The translations under genes and the position numbers were made by a program. Of a DNA stretch of 64,000 bases, positions 1-36,600 are shown in pieces (the stretch's first letter is position 1; each line of letters starts with the position of its first letter). This DNA comes from Tupaia tana (taxonomy: Eukaryota; Chordata; Mammalia; Scandentia; Tupaiidae). Where the stretch lies: assembly GCA_026018925.1 (NCBI GenBank), contig JAKSZU010000016.1, positions 34,591,377 to 34,655,376 on the forward strand, in the 5' to 3' direction. The notes under the pieces are model-generated. The model did no database searches, was not told the origin of the DNA, and was given only the letters and a program-made list of their open reading frames with translations.

Positions 1-83
1 TAAGCCACTGGGTTGGGGACTCGAACCATGGATGACTACATGGGAGTCCAGCGACATAGCCATTATGCCAGCTGCTGGTCCTC
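1..83 (-). mobile_element. L-type SINE, head only, cut by window edge
   Basis: Reverse-oriented tRNA-like head with B box GGACTCGAACC and the start ACTGCTGGTCC type end at base 83; the remainder lies before the window. Confidence 0.8.
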
Positions 84-412
84 CATCAACAACGTTTTTA
101 AAGTTAGTCCGTGGTGGTGAAGAATAATGACTAATATAGTTTAGAGCTCCTATCTTGATTCGTTTGTTGACACTTCAGTGAATCAAAGTTTTAAAAAAAA
201 ATAGTAATGTCTCAGGGTTATTAGGAAAATAGTGTTAACTATAGGCCACACACTACACTTTGAACCCTGGTTGCTTTAGGGTTTCCTCCATAAATTTGTC
301 ATGCTACAAGTGTAAATTAGTAAGAATGACACACTTTTTTGGAAAAAAGAATAAATTTTAAACTCACTGTAGCACTTTTCATCTTTTGAAAATACTTGTG
401 CTTTCCTTGTAG

Positions 413-25578
<25,166 letters not shown>

Positions 25579-26370
25579 CAGCAGTTGTTGTTATGTAACT
25601 AGGACAAATTTAAAAATTGGCAAATAATGCATACTGTATGAAATCAACATTGTATGGCCTACTTTTATATAATCAAAATGGAGAGTGAAGAGCGCTTTCC
25701 CAGTAAATATTCCTCACCTTCATCTTTCTAATATCATGTATTAACTTTTCATGGAGTGGCTACTCAGAATTGGCTGGTTACCACATTCTGTTCAGTTTAA
25801 CCAAACTGGCTTTTTTTCCTAGTGAATGATCAGTTTTAAAAAGAACATTGTGATACTGATACAGAGAAATTGATACAGTATTTGTATCTTTTAATCAGTG
25901 TAGCTTTTGCAATTATTTGCTTCTGTTGCTCAAGAGCTGGGTCCCTAGGAATTGTGTGCCATTTGGATAGTGAAATACTAAATATCATTTGGGACAGCAT
26001 CCCTAAGTTTTCCTTGTAACTTCATATTTTTTGTTATGTCAAGTATTACGGCAGGGCCCAAATAACATAGCCACAAGTTTGGTTTATGTGGGCATAAAAT
26101 TCTAACCAAGCTCCAGGCTTAGGGATTCATTTGGAGAAGCCAGTAATGTTTTAAACTAATAAAACTGATAAGACACAGGGGAAAGGAACCAATGTCAGAA
26201 AGCAGGTAAAATATAGAAGCATCTTTTATATCCCAGGCATGGTTTCTTCAATGGACCAAGCTGCAATGCAGTATTGATTTGACAGAGCCTCTCCTCAATG
26301 ATGTCTGTCTCAGAATGGCTCCAAATGATTTCTGTACTGCAAAATAAAGCCAAACTCTGGAAACCAGTGC
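25579..26370 (+). other. GDI2: GDI2 3' untranslated region
   Basis: About 790 bases after the stop codon, free of recognisable SINEs, up to the cleavage site expected some 20 bases after AATAAA. The lack of SINEs contrasts with the introns and suggests the UTR is under constraint (inference). Confidence 0.85.
26343..26348 (+). terminator. GDI2: GDI2 polyadenylation signal AATAAA
   Basis: Canonical hexamer followed by a GT-rich stretch (GCTTTGTGTTGGTC, about 26369-26382), as expected downstream of a cleavage site. Confidence 0.88.
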
Positions 26371-26527
26371 TTTGTGTTGGTCTATTTGTGTACTGACTGC
26401 TATGGCCATCACTCAGCTGCTGTGGAATTCCTTCAGTAGAGATGATCAGGCACAGGCATCCCTAGTGAGTATATCTGGAATTTTACTCTTTACATGACTT
26501 GATTACTAGACTCTCTTTAAATAAATA

Positions 26528-26780
26528 GCAAGTGGGACCAGCAGTTAGTGTAATGGCTATGTCGCTGGACTCCCATGTAGTTGACTGCGGTATCGGACCT
26601 GGCGGCTTGAGCCAGGTGCGTGAGCGTGTGTGCCCAAGATCCTGAGAGGAGAAAAGATTGTGGCGTGGCCATCCCCCCGGGGGGTGATTTCTTGCTTTCT
26701 GTGTGCGAGTGCACGCACCCTATAGCAAAAACACCTCCAAAAAGAAAAAGAAAAACAAAAACAGCAACAACAAAGGCAAG
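26528..26780 (+). mobile_element. L-type SINE in the intergenic interval
   Basis: GGGACCAGCAGTTAGTGTAA to CCTATAGCAAAAACACC; the B box region is shortened (GCGGTATCGGACC). Confidence 0.87.
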
Positions 26781-26794
26781 TGTTGTGGATTTAC

Positions 26795-26945
26795 TTTGAG
26801 AATTATTTAATTTTATGTTACTATTTATTAATTTGAACAGAGAGGAGAAAGGGAAAGTAACAAAGCAAGCCGCCAGGTCCAAGCCTCAAACCAGTCAGCC
26901 ATGTGGGAGTCCAGTACCTTAACCACTAGGCCACCTGCTAGCCCC
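26795..26945 (-). mobile_element. S-type SINE
   Basis: TTAATTTGAACAGAGAGGAG to CCACCTGCTAGCCCC. Confidence 0.84.
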
Positions 26946-27030
26946 ACTAGACTCTTTGATAATCTTAGTTGTGGTTTAAAACAAACATTCTTTCCTACAC
27001 AAATATAATACTGCCTTTAAAAAACCAGAA

Positions 27031-27130
27031 TGGGGCCGGCAGGCTGCATGGTGGTTACGGGTGCTGGACTCCCACATAGCTGAACACGGTTCAAGTTCTA
27101 GGCATGGCAGCTGGCTTTCTCACTTTCCCA
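27031..27130 (+). mobile_element. S-type SINE, 3' truncated
   Basis: GGGGCCGGCAGGCTGCATGG to GGCTTTCTCACTTTCCC; the A/T-rich tail is missing. Confidence 0.78.
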
Positions 27131-27433
27131 CAGTCATCAAACACATTCATACCCAGGAGAGAGGAACATGAAGATGACAAAAGTACAGGCTTGGGAGAGT
27201 TCAAGCTTAGGGGAGACAGGTCATTCTTTGGTTTACTAAAGTAGTACACTGTGGGCAGGTGCTGGGAAATCAGGAGAGGAAGACCCTTCTGAAGATAAAC
27301 AAAAAACACAGTAGTACATCAGGCAACAGCAGAGGTACTCAATGTATTTCAGAGTAATGTCCTTAGAGAAAAGAAAAATAAATATGACTGGGCTTCTAAG
27401 TGAAAAAGTAGCTCTCAACAGTTACTCTTAAAT

Positions 27434-27635
27434 GGGCTGGCCCTGCAGTCTAGTAGCTACGGAAACTGAATCCCATATGGCTGACCATGGTCTAAATCTA
27501 GCCCTGACAGCTTAAAATATGACCCCCAAGTCGCAAAAGGGTGGAGAAATAAGAGATTGTGGCATGACCACATCTCTGGGGGTACCCTTCTCACTGTGGA
27601 GAATACACATGCCCTCTGATGATTAAAAAACAAAA
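27434..27635 (+). mobile_element. Older L-type SINE
   Basis: GGGCTGGCCCTGCAGTCTAG to GCCCTCTGATGATTAAAA. Confidence 0.75.
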
Positions 27636-27674
27636 AAATTGGTTAGTTACAATGTACAAAGCAGTTAAATCAGT

Positions 27675-27698
27675 CCCCCCCCCCCCCCCCCCCCCCCC
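27675..27698. repeat. Run of 24 C (24 G on the - strand)
   Basis: Uninterrupted homopolymer in the gap between the convergent genes, beyond the candidate TASOR2 cleavage sites. Confidence 0.95.
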
Positions 27699-27814
27699 AA
27701 TGATAATGTGTGCAGGCACATAAGAAGCTTTCCTATCCTAGGTGCCTGCGCCCAAGCTATTTTCAGGCTAACTGATCTGAACCTACACTGCAAGGCTTCT
27801 AGCTTTGCAGGGCA

Positions 27815-27820
27815 TTTATT
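27815..27820 (-). terminator. TASOR2: Candidate TASOR2 polyadenylation signal 2
   Basis: A second AATAAA on the - strand, in a more balanced base context, with a run of 24 G on the - strand starting about 117 nt downstream. Confidence 0.45.
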
Positions 27821-28094
27821 TTACTGCTATTGCACAGTGGGACCTGAAGAACTTTAAAAGAAGTTTCTAAACAGATCTAACAGCTTTATACAAAGGCCAT
27901 GAGGAATGTCCTCTTCCTGTTGCTTGCTGCTCAGTGTAATTAACTCTGGGAAGATGGTGAGAATGCCAGAAGCACCTCAACAGGCTAGTGTCCAAAAGGT
28001 AATTAGAAGCTAGTTACTCCCGCTAAAACATTACATATGAGTTCAGTTTTTGCTATAAAATAATTACAGAACTAATTAGTGATTTTTAGTTGTA

Positions 28095-28100
28095 TTTATT
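28095..28100 (-). terminator. TASOR2: Candidate TASOR2 polyadenylation signal 1
   Basis: AATAAA on the - strand (TTTATT on +), about 650 nt after the stop codon. The local sequence is A/T-rich, so a chance match is possible. Confidence 0.45.
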
Positions 28101-28749
28101 TAAAAAAATGAAACAAATTTCTTACAAAAACCTTTGTTCCAGATAACTATGTTTCTAGCTGGTTTTGAGGTTTTCAAGACTTGTAGAAATTATTCTAATA
28201 TCATAAATAAATGATTATTTCATACTCAGAGGGCTGACTTTGTAGTGCAGTATTCATTAAAAACTGAGTTAGTGAAAAATGACAGTTTATAAATTTCTAC
28301 CATTTAGAAAAAAGGTTTTAACTTTATGTAGTGTTGCTTGTACAACAGCAAATAGAACTGTTTTTCAAGGACGGTAAAACCTTTAAAACAGACCATTACA
28401 TTCCCTTCTGGCATAACATGCAAAAACAAAGCTATCTGTTAGAATAGACTTATTTTTGCTGCAAGTAAACAGGTTCTCAAATCCTTATTTTTAATAGTAA
28501 GTACAATTAATATCTTTGAAGGCGTGTTTAACATGAAAATAATTTAAAACACTAACACTGCAACCCAAATAGAATGGAGAACTGTGCTGCTATGAAGTGA
28601 GACATTTTAGCAAAATACAAAAAACAAAAGGAAAACTTTCTAAGTTGTAAAAGTATTGAGTTTTTAAAGAAGAAGCTGTTCATTTTTCAAACATAAGGGA
28701 GACTACCAATTTGTTGTGGTGTTTCACGTCTAGGCAAGCTGCAGCCGAG
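28095..28749 (-). other. TASOR2: TASOR2 3' untranslated region (minimal extent)
   Basis: SINE-free sequence after the stop, down to the first candidate AATAAA on the - strand. The UTR may continue to the second signal near 27.8 kb. Confidence 0.6.
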
Positions 28750-28753
28750 TCAC
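28750..28753 (-). CDS. TASOR2: TASOR2 last exon, coding part (1 nt plus TGA)
   Basis: The acceptor GTGTGTTTATCCAG is followed by GTGACTCGG. With the TG left from the previous exon this reads TGG TGA, so the last exon adds one coding base and the stop. The junction is inferred from phase and acceptor quality, not from a transcript. Confidence 0.72.
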
Positions 28754-31700
28754 CTGGATAAACACACACAAAAAAAATGATAATTCAATCTTTAAATCAA
28801 AGTGACCAAGAAATTTTATAAATGAGATGCTGCCTCTAACGGGGGCAATGTCTATGCATCGTAAGGTTACATTATCTTCTGTGCGGGCAACCCAGGCTAA
28901 CTTCAAGTGAAAATGCACAGCATTTAGATAAAAATCTTAATTTGTTATCAGCAATCTTATCTCAAAATATTATTTCAATTTATGGCACATTATACAACTA
29001 AATAGTTTTGAAATAACTGTCTCCCTAATGGACATAAACGCTTAATCCTGGCTGTCAACAATACAATTCACATGGGGAGTTAACATAAAAAATGTTCTTA
29101 CCAATAGCTACTCCTGAATGGAGCTGCTATTTTTTGTATATTTTCAATAAAGTTATTTACATCTGTAACGAGGATTCCACTATTTTCAAAGACTTCTTTG
29201 GCGACAGTAGGCATATCTATTAAAGAAATTTATTGAAAATATCATTAATGTACATTTAAAAACAGTAACACTCATTTTAAAAAGAATATTTATTCATTCA
29301 CTTATTTTGACCAGAGAGACAGAGAGAGAATGAAAATGCAGGCCAGGAGGTCTGGGACTTGAACCACGGTCGTCCATGTGGAAGTATCCAGCACCCTAAC
29401 AACCATGCCACCTGCTAGTCACCGAAAAAATCTTTTTTTAGAATTATTTAAATTTATTAAAGAGAAATCTTAAGGCATTTGTTTCATGCTCAGAAGATCT
29501 GAAACTCTGAAAGCAGCTGCCTGTGGTAGGGGTGGGGAGGCTGGGAAGAATACTGAAAATCACTGAAAAATAACTACGGGGTCAGCAGGTGGCATAGTGG
29601 TTAAGGGCGCTGGATTCTGGCATGGGCCAATTGTAGTTCAAGTCCAGGATCCAGTGGTTTGCTTTCTTGCTTTCCCTTTCTCTCTTCGGGTCAAATTAAA
29701 TAATAACAGTGGAACCAGCAGTTGGCGTAATGGCTATGTCTGGACTCCCATGTAGTCGGCTGCAGTACGAGTCCCAGACCTGGTGGCTTAAACTCAGGCC
29801 TGGCACGTGTGTGCATGCCCAAGATCCTGAGAGGAGAAGGGATTGTGGCATGGCCATCCAGCCTGAGGGATGATTTCTTGCTTTCTGTCTTTCTCTGTCT
29901 CTGTCTTTGGCAAGCACACACACCCTATAGCAAAAACCTCTCCAAAAATAAATAAATAAATAAATAAAAACTAATTATAGTAACAAATGGAATTAAATAA
30001 TTATTTAAAACAACAACTATGGGACCAGCAGTTAACGGACTCCCATGTAGTTGACTGCGGTTCGAGTCCTGGACCCGGTGGCTTAAATTCACGCTGGCGC
30101 TTTTGCATGTGTTCCCAAGATCCTGAGAAGAGAATGGATGAGAAGGGACTGCAGTGTGGCCATCCCCTCTGGGGGTGATTTCTCGCTTTCTGTCTCTTTG
30201 TTTCTCTTTCTGGTGAATGCACGCGCCCTATAGCAAAAACCTCTCAAAAAACAAAAAACAAAACAAAACTATAGTTGTTTTGTTAAAGAATCCTAAAAGA
30301 TCCGAAAAGCCTGGTTAAGATCAACAGAAAACAATAAATTAGAGATAAGTATAAAATAAGTTATTTTAGAAACCAAGAAAACTTAATTTAAAAAACCTTC
30401 ATTAAAGGATTATTAACTTTAAGACAAACTCCACAAGACTCCTGCTTCTCCATTCTAGTCTTGCATTTAGCAAACCCCAGGCTGCTAGCTATAGTATAGA
30501 TCTATACGTTTCAGGTAATATGACTTGGAAGGGCATTCTACTGCTGACCTGTGTTGGTGTTAATGGGGTAATGAAAACTGGGTAGAACTCAGGCTGTGAA
30601 TTTACCTGTTAGAAAGACAGCAAATCTGGCATCGATATGCTGAATTTGCAGGTTTATTAAACACTTCAAAATGTCTGCTTTTGTTGATGATCGAGAGTCA
30701 CACTGGTGGTAATGAAGCAATTCAATGATATTTGCACTCTGATATGATTTCAATATTAAGTTCTTTTTATGTGCAATTGAATCCACTCTGTGGGAAGAAA
30801 ATATATAGGAGGAATATAGGTCTCATTACAAAAGAAAGACATCACACATTTATTGGCTATTATTGCAAACCATGTGGGTTGGTTAAGTCTTTCATTAATT
30901 TCTGGTTAATTTGGACCTTACTACATAGTATACTGTAGAGCAATGAATTTCTTCTATGCTTATCATGCTTCATGGTCAGATAATTATCAGCTTTATTCAA
31001 AATTGATAGCAGCTAGAATTTTCTTAATTTCTCACCTTGGGCCTAGCAGACAGCGCACTGGCTACATTGCTGGACTCCCACGGAATCAACCATGGTTCGA
31101 GTCCTGGACCTGCAACTTAAAATTCACACTAAGCGTGGGTTCCCAAGATCCCAAGAGGATAATGGACTGCAGTGTGGCCATCCTCACCGGGGGATGCTTT
31201 CTGTCTCTCTCTCTGGCAAGTGCATATGCCCTATAGCAAAAATCTCTTTCCCAAACTGTTTTCCCCCTCATCTCCCTTAACATTCTTTCAATCTTATCTT
31301 CCTCTCTTAGAGGAAAATGCATTTATACTCTTCTGTCATCTCTTCTTTTGCCTTTGATTCCATCTCTCCAGTCTCCATCACTTATACTTTATCCAGCTTG
31401 TGGGAGAAAAATAAAAATGATACATTCTCATAGCCTAGCAACCATCACCATTAAAATCATGATAAATTTCTTTTCAGGCCCTTTCTTTTGTCTATATAAA
31501 TCTCTTATTATATGATTAGTTTCGTGGAAGCTACTCTTATGTTATTCCCTAGTAATGTCAGTAAAAATTTTTATATGCTTCTACTTACAGTGTAAGCTTT
31601 GGGGTGGTGGTATTTTGTATGAACAATGTATTTATATAGTTCATATGTCTATTTTTTTTGTACGTGTGTAGAGATGCAACAGTCTACATGTCTATTTGCC

Positions 31701-33585
31701 TAGAGATGCAACTGAGTTTTTTTTTTTTAAATATTTTTTTAAAGAATTCATTTATTTAGCTTTATTTAATTTGACCAGAGAGGGAGGGAGGAAGGGGGAG
31801 AGAGAGAAAGCAAGCTGCTAGGTTCAGGACTTGAACCGTGGTTGGCCATGTGGGAGTCCATTGTCTTAACCACCACGCCACCTACTGGCTTCACTGAGGT
31901 TGGTTTTGTTAACTACTGATATCCACCCAATTAAGACCATCTTTGCAGGAACAGTGGTTTTTAAATGTTAGTTTTTGTTTTCAGTTTTAGATACATTCTC
32001 CCAAAAGTCAAAGGATATAATGAGTTTTCTGATGCGTTCTCACTGCTCCTGTTACACAATGCCCAACTGCTATGGTTTGAAGACCACATTACAGTGCTAA
32101 CAGAAGTATGTATTTCTGGTTACCCAGTCTTAGAAATGTCAAATTATTTTAATTTATACTTTTTTTGTTTTTGAGAGAGATTTTTTCCATAGGTATGTCT
32201 ACGTGCTGGAGATACAGAAAGACAGAAAGTGAGAAATCACTCCCCATAAGGGACGGCCATGCTACAATCCCTTCTCCCCGCAGGATTTTGGGCACTCACA
32301 CACATGTGCCCAGTGTAAGTTTCAAGCTGCTGGGTCCGGGACTTGAACCATGGTTGACTATGTTGGAGTCCAGTGCCTTAACCACACCACCTGCTGGTCC
32401 CTATACTTCTCTTTTTAAAAGATGGGGTCCTTACCATGTCATCTTTCTTCTTTAGCCTCCCACCTAGGACTCCAGGTGCATGCCCACGCCTGCTTCTGTC
32501 TTCAGCAAGGTCTGTGTTGCTCAGTTGGGCCCCCACCAGCTCACAATCCTCTTGCCCTACCCTCTTAAATTGCTGGGATTGCAGGTACATGCCACCACGC
32601 TGTATTTAGGTTTGAATAGGGGTTAAGCCCAGGCCTCCAGACTGTAGCAGCATATGCTAGGTGTGCTATGGCACTCTAACATTTTTTGTTTCATTTTTTA
32701 AATGATAAGGAATATGGGAACCAGCAGTTAGCGTAATGGCTATGTTGCTGGACTCCCACGTAGTCGACCGCGGTTCGCGTCCCAGACCCAGTGGCTTAAA
32801 ACTCACGCCAGGCGCGTGTGCGTGCGTGCCCAAGATCCCGAGAGGAGAATGGAGGAGAAGGGGATTGCGGCGTGACCATCCCCCCTGGGGGGTGATTTCT
32901 CGCTTTCTGTCTCTATGTCTTTCTCTGTCATCTGGCGAGCGCACACGCCCTATAGCGAAAACCTCTCAAAAAAAAAAAAAAAAAAAAAAAAGATAAGGAA
33001 TATCAACACTCTTATGAGAGAAAGTCTTTTCACGTATTTTATTTTAGAGATCAGTCTTTCAGAGAACAACATTCTTCTGGTGGGCTTCAACCCCAAAACT
33101 TACTACTTATTTGACCTTGGTCAAATTTTTTGTACATTTTATACTTCCACATCATGGAAACAAGGATTTACTACCAACCTCCTGGAGATGAGGTCTGAAT
33201 CAGATAATGGATATAAAGCACCTAATAGTGCCTGGAACTGTGGTCATTTTACAAGGGCTTGTCAATCTTACCTTAATTGAAAAATGAAGTTAACAGGGCC
33301 TGCAGGTGGCATGGTGGTTATGGGCGCTGGATTCGCACATGGCCCACAGTGGTTTGAGTCCTGGACCTGGTGGCTTGCTTTCTCACTTTCTCCCTGCCTC
33401 TCTCTCATTCTACCCCTTTCTGGGCAAATTAAAATAAATAAATGGATGGATAAAGTTAAATAAAATAATTCTTAAAAAAACGAAGTTAGGTGACTAGCGG
33501 GGTGGCATGGTGGTTAAGGCAGTCCCTGGGAGTGGGTGGGAGGGTGGGCAGAAATCACTCCCCACGGTTTGAGTGCTGGACCTAG

Positions 33586-33628
<43 letters not shown>

Positions 33629-36600
33629 CTCTCTCTACCTCTCTCATCTAATTAAAATAAATAAATGAATAAATAAAATAAAAATTAAAAAAAAATAATA
33701 AAAGAAAGCACTCCCCAGGGATGATGCCATGCTGTAATCCCTTCTCTTCCATTTTCCTCTTTGGACTTTGGGCATGCATGCACACACACCTGGCATGTTT
33801 TTCAAGCCACTAGGTATAGGACTTGAACCACATAGGAAGTTATGTGGGATCTAGCTGCCTCAACTACCATGTAGAGTTCAATGTATTTTTCAGTTCATGG
33901 CAGTAGAGCCTGAGTCTACTCGGACACTGACTAAATGAGTTCCTTACAACTATTAGTCTACAGAAGTACGTGCTTCAAACTACTGATTCTGGTTTCAGTA
34001 CACAGCTCCCTTCACTGAAAGTCCTGCTTACAAAATACACAGGCAGCAGATCTTAATCATGTGTTCAGTGATGAGGGTGATTTCCATTCCAGCATGACGT
34101 ATTAAGCTCTAGCGTATGGAGAAACACAAGAGCATATGAAACTTGGGGTAAATCTACTCTTCCCATGAAATTCTTACCTTACATCTTCTTTTAGCTTTTT
34201 ATTTTCCCTATAGTGAAGCAGCCACTTCCACCTTCCATTTTCATTTAGTTTTTCCAGGACTTTGACCATTTCCTTTAGTTGAACTAGAGGACAGAATAAG
34301 TTTGGCAATAGAAGACGTATTTTAGGATATTTTCTTTTGGCTAATGCAAAGTGCAGTCATTACAAGTTAAAAAACAAAAACAACGAAAAATCCCCATAGT
34401 TGAGTGTACATTGTCACTGTCATTAAAGCCAACACCAGTTAAAGCTGTGCCAATAGGAGCCCTAAATGCAATAGAGAAGATGAGGTTCCCAAGTAACAGA
34501 ATCTACATTTATTTTTATTCTGCTTCCATGCAGAATTCACACTAGTTTAGGTACAGTTTTCTGACCTAGAAGTGGCACCAGACACCGAGTTCTAATATGA
34601 TCAGAGTTAGGGTAAGTTTAGATTATATATAAAAGTGTCTGCCAGTCGTATCCATGGCCTGGTGGTTAAGGCAGCTGGATCCCACATGCCTGACCATGTG
34701 ATTTAGTCCTGGACCTGGCAGCTTGAGAAAACATGCCAAGTGTGTGCACATGCATGCCTAAAATCCCAATGGAGGGAGAAGGGATTACAGTATAACCATT
34801 CCGCATGGGAGGTGCTTTCTCTACTCCTCCTCTCAGTGTGCAAGTGCACGTGCTTTCTAACAGAACAAGTAAGAGAAAGGTGAATTCTTTGTGTGTGTTC
34901 TGGCAAATGACTAAACAAGACAACTTTTAGTAACCACTTTTTGATTACTATCATATCAGTAAGATGAGCAGGATGATGCCTTTAGAGATGAAAAGGGTTA
35001 ATTCTAAACAAATTTAATATGTAGTTGATTTGGAACACAAAGGAGTTAAACATTATCAAAATCTCAAATTTGTATGAAAAGGAGTTGGAAGGAAACTCAG
35101 ATAAGCAGGCTATTGGTGAAGATAATCAGAAGGCCATGACTGTAAGAGAACTGCTATATGAAAGTGACTGAGAGCAGATAGCAGAAATTCAGCCCCAAAT
35201 AGGTGACAGCTAGTATTTTTTAGAGGTGGCAATTTCTTTGTGATCTAAGAGTATTTGGGGAGGAGAAACTGATCTAAATTTCTGAGAACAGATAAAACAA
35301 ATAAGACCAACCTAAAGTTAAAGTTTCTAATATCTTCTCATCTGAGATCACAAAGCCTCCTGTACGAAACAGCTCTTGGTAGGTATAATCAAGGACATCC
35401 TCAGGACAGTCTACCCCAGCAAAGATGACACTGGGAAAATGCTTCAGCTTCAGCAAAGAAGGAATCTGTTAAACATAAAAGGAACCTTGTGAAGACAGGT
35501 TTTTATTAAAACACTTTCATAATTTTTCTATCCAAGGCTTTCAAGGACCAGGAACAATGGAAAAAACCTTTAACTTGGATTGCTGACTGATAATTTTGCC
35601 ATATGAGGAATATGAACTTGGCTCATTTTCAGTGCTTGTAAACTGATCAAAATTAAGAAGAGGTCTCAGGCTAGGTGATGGCATGGTGATTAAGGTGGCT
35701 GAATCCCACATGTTTGATGATGTGGTTTGAGTCCCTAGACCCAACTGCTTGGAAACACACTGGGCACCAAGTTTATGTGTGTCCAAAACCCTGAGGAGAA
35801 GGGATTGTAGTGTCACCATCACTCTACTAGATTCTCTCTTTCTCCCTAGCAAGTGCACATGTCCAAAAGTAAATTTAAGGAAAAAAAAAAAAAGAAAAGA
35901 AAGAAACGTTTCTCTAACTCCCAAAGGAAGGAAATAATTCACAGGGGAAGAGCACATTTGAGCTTTTGGGGACCTGTGAAGTAAAGTAATGTGTGAGGTC
36001 ACATAAACTCAGTCATCTCATTTCCATCTCATGTGGGCCTCAGTGTTGTTTGGCTTCATGTCACTACCTACTCCCAATAGCAGGATTATAAATCCATAGT
36101 TTATGTCCATAAATTGGACCTTCTTGGGATAAGAAATTATTTCTATTCAACCAGTAGATAATAAACTATATTAAGAAAAATCTCACAAATCCTTTTACAT
36201 AAGATATCTTATTCATAGACATCAAGCAGATTTAAGTCTTCGAAGAGAAAAATTGACAATCTTTCACCTCTTTCCATAGCTCTCCTTTCAATTGATATGA
36301 ATGTTTTCTTAACTCTCTGAAACATCACCTGCCCTACAAATACCTTGGTAATATAACAGTATCCTATAGTACATCATCTCGATCCCATTATCCAAAGGCC
36401 CAGTGATAATTTGTGTCAGTTTCTTCCCTTCATACAAAAAGGCAGACATGAGTCAGATCACAATTTAAGTGCCTATAATACATTTCTTTGTAAGAAAGAT
36501 ATTTCCAAACGTACCTGATGCAAGTGTGATGAAAGATCTTCATTTCTGATGATGACTAAGAGGGTATCATTCTCTCTGTGAAAAGCTTGAAAGAAATGCT

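Noticed and set aside
34351..34545. Possible extra TASOR2 or antisense exon near 34.4-34.5 kb
   Set aside because: No acceptor/donor pair keeps the TASOR2 frame between exons G and H, and those two join directly in phase.
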